DNA of 64,000 nt from Streptomyces sp. QL37 (GTDB lineage Bacteria > Actinomycetota > Actinomycetes > Streptomycetales > Streptomycetaceae), in the NCBI RefSeq assembly GCF_002941025.1, contig NZ_PTJS01000001.1, positions 8,269,765-8,333,764 on the forward strand, given 5' to 3'. Positions 25,571-36,352 of the stretch are shown here, in pieces (position 1 is the stretch's first letter; the number at the start of each line of letters is the position of its first letter). Made by a program: the position numbers and the translations under genes. The notes beneath the pieces are model-generated. The model was not told the origin of the DNA, did no database searches, and saw only the letters and a program-made list of their open reading frames with translations.

Positions 25571-26560
25571 TCAGCCCTCCCCGCGGAACGCCCGCAGGAT
25601 CTGCCCGGCGGCCAGCGTCGCCGTCAACTCGCCCCCACGGACACGCTGTTCCAGCTCGGGGGCGAGCGTCCGCACCGCCGGATGGCTGCGCAGACCGTCC
25701 AGCAGTTCGTCACGGACCATCGCCCAGGTCCAGTCCACCTGTTGCTCACGGCGCTTGGCCGACAGCCGCCCCGTGGACTCCAGGAGCGTACGGTGCTGTT
25801 CGAGCCGCTCCCACAGTGCGTCCAGACCGGTCGACTCCCTGGCGCTGCACGTCAGCACCGGGGGAGTCCAGGCCGCGTCCACGGGGTGCATCAGCCGTAG
25901 CGCACCCGCCAGTTCACGTGCCGCCGAGCGGGCGTCACGTTCGTGCGGGCCGTCGGCCTTGTTGACCGCGATGGCGTCCGCCAGCTCCAGTACACCCTTC
26001 TTGATGCCCTGCAGCTGGTCGCCCGTGCGCGCCAGGGTGAGCAGCAGGAAGGTGTCGACCATGTTGGCGACGGCCGTCTCCGACTGCCCTACGCCGACCG
26101 TCTCCACCAGCACCACGTCGTAGCCGGCGGCCTCCATCACCACGATGGACTCGCGGGTCGCCTTGGCCACCCCGCCGAGGGTTCCCGCGGTGGGGGAGGG
26201 GCGTACGAACGCCCGCGCGTCCACCGCCAGCCGCTCCATCCGGGTCTTGTCACCCAGGATGGAACCGCCCGTACGGCTGGACGACGGGTCCACGGCCAGC
26301 ACGGCGACCCGGTGCCCGAGCCCCGTCAGCATGGTGCCGAGCGCGTCGATGAACGTCGACTTCCCCACGCCCGGCACGCCGCTGATCCCGATGCGCCTGG
26401 CCCGCCCCGAATGCGGCAGCAGCTCGCTCAGCAGACGTTGCGCCGCCGTCCGGTGATCGGGGCGGGTGGACTCGACCAGGGTGATCGCGCGTGCCACGAA
26501 CGCACGCTTCCCGGCGAGCACACCCTTGGCGTATACGTCGGTGTCGATGTCTCGCGCCAT
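25571..26560 (-). CDS. meaB: Methylmalonyl-CoA mutase GTPase chaperone MeaB
   Basis: A 329-aa G3E-type GTPase that protects and reactivates B12-dependent methylmalonyl-CoA mutase. P-loop: GISGVPGVGKSTFID; Mg/switch region: VLAVDPSSSRTGGSILGDKTRM; switch II: VLVETVGVGQSE; base specificity: VNKADG. It ends with the family's C-terminal dimerisation arm. The gene follows mutB by 11 bases on the same strand, completing a mutA-mutB-meaB operon. Confidence 0.95.
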   Translation of the reverse strand: MARDIDTDVYAKGVLAGKRAFVARAITLVESTRPDHRTAAQRLLSELLPHSGRARRIGISGVPGVGKSTFIDALGTMLTGLGHRVAVLAVDPSSSRTGGSILGDKTRMERLAVDARAFVRPSPTAGTLGGVAKATRESIVVMEAAGYDVVLVETVGVGQSETAVANMVDTFLLLTLARTGDQLQGIKKGVLELADAIAVNKADGPHERDARSAARELAGALRLMHPVDAAWTPPVLTCSARESTGLDALWERLEQHRTLLESTGRLSAKRREQQVDWTWAMVRDELLDGLRSHPAVRTLAPELEQRVRGGELTATLAAGQILRAFRGEG

Positions 26561-26571
26561 CCGTCAGCGGC

Positions 26572-28806
26572 TCACAGCTCGTGGCCGAGCGCGGCACCGA
26601 GCCGCGTGACCAGATCGTGGGCGGCGTCCGGGATCACGGTGCCGGGCGGGAACACCGCGGCGGCACCGGCCTCGTGCAGCGCCTCGATGTCCTGCGGCGG
26701 AATCACCCCGCCCACCACGATCATGATGTCCTCCCGGCCCTCCGCGGCCAGCTCCTCGCGCAGCGCGGGCACGAGCGTGAGGTGACCGGCGGCGAGCGAC
26801 GAGACGCCCACGACGTGCACGTCCGCCTCGACCGCCTGCCGGGCCACCTCACCCGGCGTCTGGAACAGCGGGCCGACATCGACGTCGAAGCCCAGGTCGG
26901 CGAAGGCGGTCGCGATCACCTTCTGGCCGCGGTCGTGACCGTCCTGGCCCATCTTGGCGACGAGGATGCGCGGACGCCGCCCCTCCGCCTCCTCGAAGTC
27001 GTCGACCAGTGCGCGCGTGCGGTCCACGGACGGGGACTCTCCTGCCTCTTTGCGGTACACCCCCGAGATCGTACGGATCTGGCCCGCGTGCCTGCCGTAC
27101 ACCTTCTCCAGCGCGTCGGAGATCTCGCCGACCGTGGCCATGGCCCGGGCCGCGTCGACGGCCAGCGCCAGCAGATTGCCTTCCAGCCCCGGCCCCGGGT
27201 CCCGCTCCGCCGCGGCCGTCAGGGCGCGCAGGGCATCCTGGCAGGCCGTCTCGTCGCGCTCCTCGCGCAGCCGGCGCAGCTTCTCGACCTGCTGGGTGCG
27301 CACCGAGGAGTTGTCGACCTTGAGCACATCGATCTTCTCGTCGGTCTCCACCCGGTACTTGTTCACGCCGATGACGGGCTGGCGCCCGGCATCGATCCGG
27401 GCCTGCGTACGCGCCGCGGCCTCCTCGATCCGGAGCTTCGGGATGCCCGCGTCGATGGCCTTGGCCATGCCGCCGGCCGCCTCGACCTCCTCGATGTGCT
27501 GCCAGGCCCGCGCCGCGAGGTCGTGGGTCAGCTTCTCCACGTACGCGCTGCCGCCCCACGGGTCGATGACCCGGCAGGTGCCGGACTCCTGCTGAAGCAG
27601 CAGCTGGGTGTTGCGGGCGATCCGCGCCGAGAAGTCCGTCGGGAGCGCGAGCGCCTCGTCGAGCGCGTTGGTGTGCAGCGACTGCGTGTGCCCCTGCGTC
27701 GCCGCCATCGCCTCGACGCAGGTGCGCGTCACGTTGTTGAAGACGTCCTGCGCCGTCAGGGACCAGCCGGAGGTCTGCGAATGGGTGCGCAGCGACAGGG
27801 ACTTGGAGTTCTTCGGGCCGAACTCCTTGACGAGCTTCGCCCAGAGGAGCCGGGCCGCCCGCAGCTTCGCGATCTCCATGAAGAAGTTCATGCCGATCGC
27901 CCAGAAGAAGGAGAGGCGCGGAGCGAACGCGTCCACGTCCAGGCCCGCCGCCTGTCCGGCCCGCAGATACTCCACCCCGTCGGCCAGGGTGTAAGCCAGC
28001 TCCAGGTCGGCCGTCGCTCCCGCCTCCTGGATGTGGTAGCCGGAGATCGAGATGGAGTTGTAGCGCGGCATCTTCTGCGAGGTGAACGCGAAGATGTCGG
28101 AGATGATCCGCATCGAGGGGCCGGGCGGATAGATGTAGGTGTTGCGGACCATGAACTCCTTGAGGATGTCGTTCTGGATGGTCCCGGCCAGCTTCTCGGG
28201 GGCGACCCCCTGCTCCTCCGCGGCGACGATGTACAGCGCGAGCACGGGGAGCACGGCACCGTTCATCGTCATCGACACCGACATCCGGTCCAGCGGGATG
28301 CCGTCGAAGAGCTGGCGCATGTCGTAGATCGAGTCGATCGCCACGCCCGCCATGCCGACATCACCCGTCACCCGGGGGTGGTCGCTGTCGTAGCCGCGGT
28401 GGGTGGGCAGGTCGAACGCGATGGACAAGCCCTTCTGCCCGGCAGCGAGGTTCCGCCGGTAGAAGGCGTTGGACTCCTCGGCCGTGGAGAATCCGGCGTA
28501 CTGACGGATCGTCCAGGGCTGGTTGACGTACATCGTCGGGTACGGGCCGCGCACGTACGGCGCGATGCCGGGGTAGGTCCCGAGGTGGTCGAGCCCCTCC
28601 AGATCCCGCCCGGTGTACAGCGGCTTGACCTCGATGCCCTCCGGGGTCTCCCAGAGCAGCTCGTCCTCGGACCGCTCGGCCGTCTCCTTCACCGCGGCCC
28701 GCCACCGGTCCTCGGAGACCTCGGCGGGGGCCCCGCCGGTCAGCGCCACCTCGGAGAAGTCCGGCACGGGTGTCCCGGGGGACGTCGTGGTCTCGGGGGT
28801 CTGCAT
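26572..28806 (-). CDS. mutB: Methylmalonyl-CoA mutase, large (catalytic) subunit
   Basis: A 744-aa adenosylcobalamin enzyme isomerising succinyl-CoA and methylmalonyl-CoA. The N-terminal TIM barrel binds CoA ([30 protein letters not shown]). The C-terminal B12 domain has the base-off motif GQDGHDRG, then [10 protein letters not shown] and VVGGVIPP, the DxHxxG...SxL...GG set. The ATG at 28806 overlaps the mutA stop by one base; a GTG three bases earlier is possible. The reaction links propionyl-CoA metabolism to the TCA cycle and supplies methylmalonyl-CoA for polyketides. Confidence 0.96.
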   Translation of the reverse strand: MQTPETTTSPGTPVPDFSEVALTGGAPAEVSEDRWRAAVKETAERSEDELLWETPEGIEVKPLYTGRDLEGLDHLGTYPGIAPYVRGPYPTMYVNQPWTIRQYAGFSTAEESNAFYRRNLAAGQKGLSIAFDLPTHRGYDSDHPRVTGDVGMAGVAIDSIYDMRQLFDGIPLDRMSVSMTMNGAVLPVLALYIVAAEEQGVAPEKLAGTIQNDILKEFMVRNTYIYPPGPSMRIISDIFAFTSQKMPRYNSISISGYHIQEAGATADLELAYTLADGVEYLRAGQAAGLDVDAFAPRLSFFWAIGMNFFMEIAKLRAARLLWAKLVKEFGPKNSKSLSLRTHSQTSGWSLTAQDVFNNVTRTCVEAMAATQGHTQSLHTNALDEALALPTDFSARIARNTQLLLQQESGTCRVIDPWGGSAYVEKLTHDLAARAWQHIEEVEAAGGMAKAIDAGIPKLRIEEAAARTQARIDAGRQPVIGVNKYRVETDEKIDVLKVDNSSVRTQQVEKLRRLREERDETACQDALRALTAAAERDPGPGLEGNLLALAVDAARAMATVGEISDALEKVYGRHAGQIRTISGVYRKEAGESPSVDRTRALVDDFEEAEGRRPRILVAKMGQDGHDRGQKVIATAFADLGFDVDVGPLFQTPGEVARQAVEADVHVVGVSSLAAGHLTLVPALREELAAEGREDIMIVVGGVIPPQDIEALHEAGAAAVFPPGTVIPDAAHDLVTRLGAALGHEL

Positions 28807-30662
28807 CACGCCACTCCCATGCGGTCGAGTTCGGAGGAGAGGACGGAGACCACGTCGCAGCCGGCGAACACATGCACGTCGGCCCCGGTGTACTCGCCGG
28901 GCCGCCCCGCGAGGAAGATCTGTTCGGCGCCCGCTGCCCTGAGGGCCGAGACGACGGCCTCGCCCTGTTCGGCGTAGAGCGTGTCGGCCGAGCACAGACA
29001 GGCGATCGTCGCCCCACTGGCCGTGAAGGCCTCGGCAGCGGTCGACGCGTCCACCGAGGCCGGCCCGTGGACGGGCCGGATGCCGCCCGACAGGAAGAGG
29101 TTCGCGGCGAAGGAGGCGCGAGCGGTGTGCACCGAGGCGGGTCCCAGCGCGGCGAGGAACACCGTCGGCCGGCTGCCCGTGGCCGCGAGGTGAGCGTCCG
29201 ACCTGGACCGCAGCGCCTCGAACGCCTCATCGCGCCTGACCTCGGGCAGCCCGCCGCCCCGCGGTACGGCGGGCACGGGCTCACGCTCCACGGGCCGCTC
29301 GTCCAGCGACGGGAATTCGCTGACCCCGGTCACCGGCTCCTTGCGCCGGGCCAGATCCCTGCTCCGGGCCGCCCAGGTGGCCGCGAGCCGCTCCCGGACC
29401 ATGCCGGAGCCGAGGGCGGCGGCCTGGCCGCCGGCCCGCTCGACCTCCTGGAAGAACGCCCAGGCGGCAGCGGCGAGTTCGTCGGTCAGCCGCTCGACGT
29501 ACCAGGAACCGCCCGCCGGGTCCGTGACCCGGGCCAGATGCGACTCCTCCATCAGGATCGTCGAGGTGTTGCGGGCGATCCGCCGGGCGAACGCGTCCGG
29601 CAGACCCAGTGCGTGATCGAACGGCAGTACGGTCACGGATTCGGCTCCGCCGACGCCCGCGCCCAGACAGGCCAGCGTCGTCCGCAGCATGTTCACCCAT
29701 GGATCACGGCGCGTCATCATGACCGAGGAGGTCACGGCGTGCTGCCGCTGCGCCCCGGCGTCCGGGGCCCCGCAGACCTCGGCGACACGGGCCCACAGCC
29801 GGCGGGCGGCACGCAACTTCGCGATCGTCAGGAACTGGTCCGCCGTGGCTGCGTACCGGAACTCCAGCTGCGCGCACGCCTCTTCGACGGAGAGCCCCGA
29901 CGACGTCAGCGCACGGAGGTAGGCGACACCGGTGGCCAGCGAGAGCCCCAGCTCCTCGGCGGCCGAGCCGCCCGCCTCGTGGTACGGCAGCGCGTCCACG
30001 GCGAGCGAGCGCAGTCCGGGATACTCGCGGGAGCACAGCCGCGCCCAGTGGACGGCGTCGCCCAGCTCGGGCTCCGCGCCCGTGCGCGCCGCCTGCCCGA
30101 GCGGATCCACCCCGAGGCTGCCCCGTGCCGTCTCCTTCGCGATGCCCCGGGCCTCGTGGAGCGCGAGCAACTCACGGACAGCGGGCCCGGGATCGGCGCC
30201 CGCGTCGAGCACGACGGGCGCCAGATCGAGATGGACGCCCTCGAGTGCGCGGGCGAGGCCGGACACCGGGACGCCACCGGGTCCGCCGACGGCCAGCCAG
30301 AGAGACGTGACGCCGTTCTCCAGATCGCCGAGGAGGGCCTCGTTGAGACGCACCGGATCTTCCAGCGCGTGCCGCTGGCGCACGTCCCATCCGTCCGTGG
30401 TGTTCCCCGTCGCCCTGCTGCCCCGGGTGAAGGGTGCGAAGCCGGGCAGACCGGGGTCAGCCGATACGTCGGTGGAGGTGTACAGGGGGCGGGCTGTGAG
30501 CCCGTCCCCGAGCGCGGTGGACAGCGCTTCCTCGGCGGCCGAGCCCGTGACTTCCTTGCCCGACTTGCGCAGTACGCCTTCGACAAGGCTCTGCCACTGG
30601 TCGTGGGAAGGGTCGGGGAACTCGGCGGCCCGGGAAAGCCCGTCAGCAGGCAGGACCGTCAT
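28806..30662 (-). CDS. mutA: Methylmalonyl-CoA mutase, small subunit
   Basis: A 618-aa non-catalytic partner of MutB. It keeps the TIM-barrel fold ([31 protein letters not shown] region, [17 protein letters not shown]) but the C-terminal domain has no DxHxxG motif ([20 protein letters not shown]), so it should not bind cobalamin. The heterodimer MutAB is the form expected in Streptomyces. The stop overlaps the mutB start (TGATG). It is the first gene of the operon. Confidence 0.94.
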   Translation of the reverse strand: MTVLPADGLSRAAEFPDPSHDQWQSLVEGVLRKSGKEVTGSAAEEALSTALGDGLTARPLYTSTDVSADPGLPGFAPFTRGSRATGNTTDGWDVRQRHALEDPVRLNEALLGDLENGVTSLWLAVGGPGGVPVSGLARALEGVHLDLAPVVLDAGADPGPAVRELLALHEARGIAKETARGSLGVDPLGQAARTGAEPELGDAVHWARLCSREYPGLRSLAVDALPYHEAGGSAAEELGLSLATGVAYLRALTSSGLSVEEACAQLEFRYAATADQFLTIAKLRAARRLWARVAEVCGAPDAGAQRQHAVTSSVMMTRRDPWVNMLRTTLACLGAGVGGAESVTVLPFDHALGLPDAFARRIARNTSTILMEESHLARVTDPAGGSWYVERLTDELAAAAWAFFQEVERAGGQAAALGSGMVRERLAATWAARSRDLARRKEPVTGVSEFPSLDERPVEREPVPAVPRGGGLPEVRRDEAFEALRSRSDAHLAATGSRPTVFLAALGPASVHTARASFAANLFLSGGIRPVHGPASVDASTAAEAFTASGATIACLCSADTLYAEQGEAVVSALRAAGAEQIFLAGRPGEYTGADVHVFAGCDVVSVLSSELDRMGVA

Positions 30663-30790
30663 GCTGAGATGCTAGGTCAGCACTCCGGTGAGCAGCAGGG
30701 CCACTCGCTGTGACCTTGCACTCTCCGAAATGTGCCGGATCCGCTGGGTGGTGCTGCCTTGTCCGGCGGATCCTGGACCGAGGCGCGGGC

Positions 30791-30818
30791 CCCGCGCCGG
30801 CACCAGGGCCGGCGCGGG
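30791..30818 (-). terminator. Terminator hairpin after the UvrA-like gene
   Basis: A perfect 11-bp stem (30791-30801 with 30808-30818; loop ACCAGG) lies nine bases beyond the stop of the UvrA-like gene. It also separates that gene from the mut operon. Confidence 0.65.
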
Positions 30819-30826
30819 ACCGCGGA

Positions 30827-33217
30827 TCAGGCCTTGACGTAGGCGGCGAGGTGCTCGCCGGTGAGGGTCGAGCGGTCGGCCACGAGATCGGCCGGTGTGC
30901 CCTCGAAGACGATCCGGCCCCCGTCGTGGCCCGCGCCCGGCCCGAGGTCGATGATCCAGTCCGCGTGCGCCATGACCGCCTGATGGTGCTCGACGACGAT
31001 GACCGACTTGCCGGAGTCGACGAGCCGGTCGAGCAGACCGAGCAACTGCTGGACGTCGGCGAGGTGCAGACCCGCCGTCGGCTCGTCGAGGACGTAGACA
31101 CCGCCCTTCTCGGCCATGTGGGTGGCGAGCTTGAGCCGCTGCCGTTCACCGCCGGAGAGCGTGGTGAGCGGTTGGCCGAGGGTCAGATAGCCGAGCCCCA
31201 CGTCGGCGAGCCGGCCGAGGATGCGGTGTGCGGCCGGCGTGCTCGCCTCGCCGGTGCCGAAGAACTCCTCCGCCTCGGCCACCGACATCGCGAGCACCTC
31301 GCTGATGTCCCGGCCGCCGAAGCGGTATTCGAGGACCGACGCGTCGAACCTCTTGCCCTCGCAGTCCTCGCACATCGTGGTGGTGCCGGCCATCATCCCC
31401 AGGTCGGTGTAGATGACGCCGGCACCGTTGCACGTGGGGCAGGCGCCCTCGGAATTGGCGCTGAACAGCGCCGGCTTCACGTCGTTGGCCTTGGCGAACG
31501 CCTTGCGGATGGGATCGAGCAGTCCCGTGTACGTGGCCGGGTTGCTGCGCCGCGAGCCCTTGATCGGGCTCTGGTCGACCGACACCATGTTCTCGCCGGC
31601 CGGGATCGAGCCGTGCACCAGCGAACTCTTGCCGGAACCTGCGACGCCGGTGAGGACGGTCAGCACCCCGAGCGGGATGTCGACGTCGACGTCCCGCAGG
31701 TTGTGCAGCGAGGCCCCGCGGATCTCCAGGGCGCCGGTGGGCTCGCGCACCGACTCCTTCACGGCGGCCCGGTCGTCGAAGTGGCGGCCCGTGACGGTGG
31801 CACTCTCGCGCAGGCCCTCGACGGTTCCCTCGAAGCAGACGGCGCCACCCGCCGTCCCGGCGCCGGGGCCGAGGTCGACGACGTGGTCGGCGATCGCGAT
31901 CGTCTCCGGCTTGTGCTCCACGACGAGCACGGTGTTGCCCTTGTCCCGCAGGCGCAGCAGCAGATCGTTCATGCGCTGGATGTCATGGGGGTGCAGGCCG
32001 ATGGTGGGCTCGTCGAAGACGTAGGTGACGTCCGTGAGCGAGGAGCCGAGGTGACGGATCATCTTGACGCGCTGCGACTCACCCCCCGAGAGCGTGCCCG
32101 CCGGACGGTCGAGCGAGAGGTAGCCGAGACCGATCTGCACGAAGGAGTCGAGGGTGTGCCGCAGGGCGGCGAGCAGGGGCGCGACGGAAGGCTCGTCGAG
32201 CTCGCTCACCCAGGTGGCCAGATCGCTGATCTGCATCGCGCAGGCGTCGGCGATGCTGGTCCGCTCGATCCTGGACGACCGGGCCGCTTCGCTGAGCCGG
32301 GTGCCGTCGCACTCGGGGCAGGTGGTGAAGGTGACCGCGCGCTCCACGAACGCCCGGATGTGCGGCTGCATGGCCTCCTTGTCCTTGGACAGGAACGACT
32401 TCTGGATCTTGGGGATCAGCCCCTCGTAGGTGAGGTTGACGCCGTTGACCTTGACCTTGACCGGCTCCCCGTAGAGGAAGGCCTGCAGTTCTTTCTTGGT
32501 GTACTCGCGGATCGGCTTGTCCGGGTCGACGAAGCCCGACTGCGCGTAGACCTGCACGGTCCACTGGCTGTCCGACTTCCAGCCGGGGATGGTGAACGCA
32601 CCCTCGGCGAGCGACTTGGAGTCGTCGTAGAGCTGGGTGAGGTCGATGTCGGAGACCGAGCCCCGGCCCTCGCAGCGCGTACACATGCCACCCGTGCGGT
32701 GGAAGGTCGCCTTCACGGTCTTGGTCTTGGCCGCGCCGCGTTCGACGGTGATCCCGCCGCTCGCGCGGACCGACGCGGTGTTGAAGGAGTACGCGCTGGG
32801 CGGGCCGATGTGCGGCTCGCCGAGCCGGCTGAAGAGGATGCGCAGCATCGCGTTGGCGTCGGTGGCGGTGCCGACCGTGGAACGCGGGTCGGCGCCCATC
32901 CGCTGCTGGTCGACGATGATCGCCGTGGTGAGCCCTTCCAGCACGTCGACCTCGGGGCGCGCCAGCGTCGGCATGAAGCCCTGCAGGAAGGCGCTGTAGG
33001 TCTCGTTGATCATCCGCTGCGACTCGGCGGCGATGGTGCTGAACACCAGCGAACTCTTGCCCGAGCCGGAGACGCCGGTGAACACCGTCAGCCGGCGCTT
33101 CGGGATCTCGACGCTGACGTCCTTGAGATTGTTCACGCGCGCGCCGTGCACGCGGATCAGATCGTGGGTGTCGGCAGCATGCGGCGCGGGTGACCGCCCG
33201 TCCGTCCTCGTGGCCAT
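30827..33217 (-). CDS. UvrA-like ABC ATPase (class II UvrA / DrrC type)
   Basis: A 796-aa soluble protein with two ABC ATPase modules. Walker [10 protein letters not shown] (residue ~48) and GVAGSGKSS; signatures [10 protein letters not shown] and [10 protein letters not shown]; Walker [12 protein letters not shown] and [11 protein letters not shown]. Zinc knuckles [16 protein letters not shown], and CPTCNGAG with CEDCEGKR are kept. It is shorter than housekeeping UvrA (~950 aa), as are class II UvrA and the self-resistance protein DrrC. It may bind DNA lesions or DNA-acting drugs. No antibiotic cluster is adjacent. Confidence 0.88.
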   Translation of the reverse strand: MATRTDGRSPAPHAADTHDLIRVHGARVNNLKDVSVEIPKRRLTVFTGVSGSGKSSLVFSTIAAESQRMINETYSAFLQGFMPTLARPEVDVLEGLTTAIIVDQQRMGADPRSTVGTATDANAMLRILFSRLGEPHIGPPSAYSFNTASVRASGGITVERGAAKTKTVKATFHRTGGMCTRCEGRGSVSDIDLTQLYDDSKSLAEGAFTIPGWKSDSQWTVQVYAQSGFVDPDKPIREYTKKELQAFLYGEPVKVKVNGVNLTYEGLIPKIQKSFLSKDKEAMQPHIRAFVERAVTFTTCPECDGTRLSEAARSSRIERTSIADACAMQISDLATWVSELDEPSVAPLLAALRHTLDSFVQIGLGYLSLDRPAGTLSGGESQRVKMIRHLGSSLTDVTYVFDEPTIGLHPHDIQRMNDLLLRLRDKGNTVLVVEHKPETIAIADHVVDLGPGAGTAGGAVCFEGTVEGLRESATVTGRHFDDRAAVKESVREPTGALEIRGASLHNLRDVDVDIPLGVLTVLTGVAGSGKSSLVHGSIPAGENMVSVDQSPIKGSRRSNPATYTGLLDPIRKAFAKANDVKPALFSANSEGACPTCNGAGVIYTDLGMMAGTTTMCEDCEGKRFDASVLEYRFGGRDISEVLAMSVAEAEEFFGTGEASTPAAHRILGRLADVGLGYLTLGQPLTTLSGGERQRLKLATHMAEKGGVYVLDEPTAGLHLADVQQLLGLLDRLVDSGKSVIVVEHHQAVMAHADWIIDLGPGAGHDGGRIVFEGTPADLVADRSTLTGEHLAAYVKA

Positions 33218-33332
33218 GCTTGTGAGTTCTCCATCTGTCACGCGGGCCGCCCGTGCGGTCCCCGTCGGCGTCACCGGCGCGTCGCGGCAACGGTCGTTGT
33301 CTATCAGAGGACGGTCCCGTCCCGGGGCGGAA

Positions 33333-33746
33333 TCAGCTGCGGGGCTGGTTGAAGCGGAGCATGTTGCCGGACGGGTCGCGGAAGGCGCAGTCGCGGACGC
33401 CGTACGGCTGGTCGACCGGCTCCTGGAGCACCTCGCCGCCCGCCGCGCGGATGCGCTCGAAGGTGGCGTCGCAGTCGTCGGTGCTGAAGATGACACCGCG
33501 CAGCAGGCCCTTCGCCAGCAGTTCCGCCATGGCCGCCTTGTCGGCGGGGGAGGCGTTCGGGTCCGCGAGCGGCGGCTCGAGGACGATCTCCACACCGGGC
33601 TGCGACGGCGCGCCGACGGTCACCCAGCGCATGCCCTCGAAACCGACGTCGTTGCGCACCTCCAGGCCGAGGACGTCCCGGTAGAAGGCCAGCGCCTTGT
33701 CGTGGTCGTCGACGGCGATGAAGCACGTCGAAAGTTTGATCTCCAT
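33333..33746 (-). CDS. VOC-superfamily (glyoxalase/bleomycin-resistance fold) protein
   Basis: A 137-aa protein with two beta-alpha-beta-beta-beta units typical of VOC metalloenzymes and binding proteins: STCFIAVDDHDKALAFYRDV, WVTVGAP, GVIFSTDDCDATFERIRAAGG and DCAFRDPSGNMLRFNQ. The function is not readable; ligand-binding resistance or a lyase is possible. The start at 33746 follows the AraC-type gene by 10 bases on the same strand, so the two are probably co-transcribed and the regulator may control this protein. Confidence 0.82.
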   Translation of the reverse strand: MEIKLSTCFIAVDDHDKALAFYRDVLGLEVRNDVGFEGMRWVTVGAPSQPGVEIVLEPPLADPNASPADKAAMAELLAKGLLRGVIFSTDDCDATFERIRAAGGEVLQEPVDQPYGVRDCAFRDPSGNMLRFNQPRS

Positions 33747-33756
33747 GCGAACAACG

Positions 33757-34176
33757 CTACGGGCGGCGGATGGCTTTCGCTTCTCCATTCCTGACCGGTC
33801 GCGTGTGGATCTTGGCGACACAGGCCGGGATGGCGGCGCCGGCGTCATGGGACCGGGACCGGTACGCGCTCGGGCTCTCGCCGACGAGCTCGGTGAAGCG
33901 CGAGCTGAACGACCCCAGCGAAGTGCAGCCGACCGCGAAGCAGACCTCCGTCACCGTGAGGTCGCCCCGCCTCAGCAGGGCTTTCGCGCGCTCGATCCGC
34001 CGCGTCATCAGGTAGCTGTACGGGGTCTCCCCGAACGCGGCGCGGAAGCTGCGGGAGAAATGGCCCGGTGACATGAGGGCGACGCGGGCGAGCGCGGTGA
34101 CGTCGAGCGGCTCCGCGTAGTCGCGGTCCATCCGGTCACGGGCCCGGCGCAGCCGGACGAGGTCTTCCAAGGTCAC
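33757..34176 (-). CDS. AraC-family DNA-binding protein (short, DNA-binding domain only)
   Basis: A 139-aa regulator made of little more than the double helix-turn-helix AraC domain: MDRDYAEPLDVTALARVALM, FSRSFRAAFGETPYSYLMTR, RRIERAKALL, VTEVCFAVGCTSLGSFSSRF and LVGESPSAYR. There is no sensor domain, so activity would depend on amount or partners. The GTG at 34176 is chosen over an ATG at 34254 because the family start fits and codon bias begins there. It precedes the VOC gene in the same operon. Confidence 0.87.
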   Translation of the reverse strand: MTLEDLVRLRRARDRMDRDYAEPLDVTALARVALMSPGHFSRSFRAAFGETPYSYLMTRRIERAKALLRRGDLTVTEVCFAVGCTSLGSFSSRFTELVGESPSAYRSRSHDAGAAIPACVAKIHTRPVRNGEAKAIRRP

Positions 34177-34319
34177 ACCACCACCATCGCACGGGCGCGG
34201 AGCGCGGACGGCGGCGCGCGTTCCCCCCATGTCCGCTCTGCCATCTATTTTCACAGTGCGTAGCGGATTGCCCGAAGTTAAGCTGCTCTCGATCCAGAAC
34301 CGCAGGGGAAGGACGCACC

Positions 34320-34814
34320 ATGGCCGTGGGACCCGTGGAGTACCTCGTCGTCACCTTTCCCGGCGGCCGTTTCGCCGACGCGATCGCGCCCGTACTGGCC
34401 GACGCCGTCGCCTCGGAGGCGGTACGCATCCTCGACCTGGCCTTCGCCCGCAGAGGTGCGGGCGGCGCCATCGAGTACGTCGAGCTGCGGGAGATGGACC
34501 CCCAGGGGCTCGTGTCGTTCGAACCGCCGGGCGAGCGGGATGCCGGGCTGCCGCGGATCACAGGTCTCGATGTACTCGAACGCCTGCCCGAGGAGAGCTC
34601 TGCCGCGCTGATCGTGTGGGAGGACCTCTGGTCGGTGCCCCTCACCCGGGCGGTCCAGGAGGCGGGTGGCCTTCTCCTGGCGCACGAGCGCGTCCCGGCG
34701 GACGGCGGGGACGACGTCATCACGCTGCTCGAGAGGCTCGCCGATCTGAAGCAGCGGGGCGTCCTCACGGACGCGGAATTCGCGGCACAGAAGACGAGGA
34801 TCCTCGCCGACTGA
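34320..34814 (+). CDS. DUF6325 protein with C-terminal SHOCT domain
   Basis: A 164-aa protein. Residues ~5-110 match the DUF6325 pattern (VEYLVVTFPGGRF; ADAVASEAVRILDLAF; YVELREMD; SSAALIVWEDLWSVPLTRA). The C-terminal ~30 residues (LLERLADLKQRGVLTDAEFAAQKTRIL) are a SHOCT oligomerisation/interaction helix pair. No enzyme motif or membrane segment is seen. GGAAGG precedes the ATG. Function unknown; related proteins in actinomycetes are often linked to stress regulons, but that is not shown here. Confidence 0.8.
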   Translation: MAVGPVEYLVVTFPGGRFADAIAPVLADAVASEAVRILDLAFARRGAGGAIEYVELREMDPQGLVSFEPPGERDAGLPRITGLDVLERLPEESSAALIVWEDLWSVPLTRAVQEAGGLLLAHERVPADGGDDVITLLERLADLKQRGVLTDAEFAAQKTRILAD

Positions 34815-34920
34815 TCTCCCCGCGCCGGTGTTCCGGTACCTCGCGTTCCCTTTGTCGATATTCGCACGCCGTGCGACGTTGATTCCGACCTGCAGTCTGT
34901 CGGGAAAGAGGCAGTTCATC

Positions 34921-35718
34921 GTGCAGACCGCCCGGGCCGTCCCCGCCTCCACCGTTGTCAACCTGCGCGATCTGGGCGGCATCGCCCTGGGGCGCCACCG
35001 CCGCCTGCGACAGGGAATCCTGCTGCGCTCGGGTCAGCTGAGCGACTTCGACGCGGAGCACGACATGGCGGTGGCCGCGCTCGGCATCCGCACCGTCGTC
35101 GATCTGCGTACCGCCGACGAGCGCCGATGGGCGCCGGACCGCCTGCCGACGGGCGCGAGGCTCTTCGTCGCCGACGTCCTGGGCGACAATCCGGGCGTGA
35201 CTCCGGCGCGGCTCAAGGCGCTGCTCGGTGACCCGGACGGAGCAGCCCGTCTGCTCGGCGGCGGGAAGGCGGAGGAGCTGTTCGCCCAGACCTACCGGGC
35301 GATGGTCCTCTCCCCGGGGGCGGCGGCCGCCTACCGCGCCTTCCTGGACACCGTCGCGGATCCGCACGCGAGACCGCTGCTCTTCCACTGCGCGACGGGC
35401 AAGGACAGGACGGGCTGGGCCACCGCGCTCCTGCTGATGATGGCGGGCGCGTCCCGTGACGTCGTACGCGCGGAGTTCCTCGCGGTGAACCGCGCGGTGC
35501 GCGCCGCCTTCGGGCCCGCGGTGCGGCGCTTCCTGGACGAGGGAGGGGACCCGGGCATCGCGTCGGCCGTCATCGAGGCCCGGCCCCGCTATCTGGAGGC
35601 GGCCCTGGACGCGATGGACGAGCGCTGGGGCGGACTCGACGGCTATCTGGGCAAGGCGCTGCGCCTCCCCCCGGCTGTGGCCGAGCGGCTGCGCGCCGAC
35701 CTGGCAGTCCCGGCCTGA
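34921..35718 (+). CDS. Tyrosine/serine protein phosphatase (Y_phosphatase3, MptpB-like)
   Basis: A 265-aa phosphatase. VVNLRDLGGI at the N-terminus, LLRSGQLS and VVDLRTADER are family segments. The P-loop HCATGKDRTG carries the catalytic cysteine, arginine and the lysine typical of MptpB-like triple-specificity enzymes. C-terminal YLEAALDAMDERWGGLDGYL is the usual end. The GTG at 34921 is preferred over an ATG at 34828 because AGAGG lies about nine bases upstream and the fold begins right after it. Confidence 0.88.
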   Translation: MQTARAVPASTVVNLRDLGGIALGRHRRLRQGILLRSGQLSDFDAEHDMAVAALGIRTVVDLRTADERRWAPDRLPTGARLFVADVLGDNPGVTPARLKALLGDPDGAARLLGGGKAEELFAQTYRAMVLSPGAAAAYRAFLDTVADPHARPLLFHCATGKDRTGWATALLLMMAGASRDVVRAEFLAVNRAVRAAFGPAVRRFLDEGGDPGIASAVIEARPRYLEAALDAMDERWGGLDGYLGKALRLPPAVAERLRADLAVPA

Positions 35719-35761
35719 CCGGGGCGAGCCCGGTCAGGCCGGGCCGCCCCGGGCACGGGCC

Positions 35762-35797
35762 GGCCCGGTGCCACGTCGGGGGACGTGACACCGGGCC
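35762..35797. terminator. Bidirectional terminator hairpin
   Basis: GGCCCGGTG-C-CACGTC (35762-35777) pairs with GACGTG-A-CACCGGGCC (35782-35797) around GGGG, with one internal mismatch. It lies between the convergent phosphatase and 35819-36352 genes. Confidence 0.7.
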
Positions 35798-35818
35798 GGG
35801 CCGGGGCGGCCGTGCCGC

Positions 35819-36352
35819 TCAGATCTTCAGCAGTTGTTCGCTGAGGTCGCGGTAGCGCTGCAGCGCGATGCGCAGCTCCTCCGTCTGGGCCTCGGTGTCC
35901 TGCTCCTGCCAGCTCGCGCGCAGGACGCGCCTGCGTTCGGCGAGGGCCTCGGTCAGGCCCGAGACGATCTGGTCGAAGGTGCTGTCCGCCTCCTCGACCG
36001 CCCGGCGGGGGCTCTCGACGAAGTCGGTGACCGCCTGCTGCATGCGGAGCGCCAGCCTGTCCTGGTCGTCCGGGGGGACCAGCCGGTCGGAGCCGGCGGC
36101 CCCGTGGTGGCCGGTCCGCTCCGCCTGCACGGCGGGGGCCTTCCGCGGGGCCGGCGGAACGCTGAGATCGTCCGGTCCGCCGCGCCTCGGCTCACGGTCC
36201 ATGCTCTCTCCGGGAGCGAACCCGGCCGCCGTCCCCGGGGCCGCGCCCCGCGCGGATCCGGGCGCCCTCCCGGGCGTGGTTCCCGGGGTGTCCACGGGCG
36301 GGGGCTCCATGGGGGAGAGGGGATCGGTCGTGTGCTCGGTTCGGTTCGTCAT
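35819..36352 (-). CDS. Hypothetical protein, paralogue of its upstream neighbour
   Basis: A 177-aa protein. The N-terminal ~95 residues are low-complexity (Pro, Gly, Ala, charged). The C-terminal ~80 residues are predicted helical and contain ALRMQQAVTDFVESPRRAVEEAD, then EELRIALQRYRDLSEQLL. The same scheme, VQEQFIDSPRDAVVEAD and EEMRKALIESRALFDVLL, occurs in the gene before it, so the pair looks like a diverged tandem duplication. The start overlaps that gene by four bases. No function is known to me. Confidence 0.75.
   Translation of the reverse strand: MTNRTEHTTDPLSPMEPPPVDTPGTTPGRAPGSARGAAPGTAAGFAPGESMDREPRRGGPDDLSVPPAPRKAPAVQAERTGHHGAAGSDRLVPPDDQDRLALRMQQAVTDFVESPRRAVEEADSTFDQIVSGLTEALAERRRVLRASWQEQDTEAQTEELRIALQRYRDLSEQLLKI

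Noticed and set aside
30710..33193. Open frame of about 827 codons on the plus strand
   Set aside because: Antisense shadow of the UvrA-like gene, whose two ABC modules are intact.
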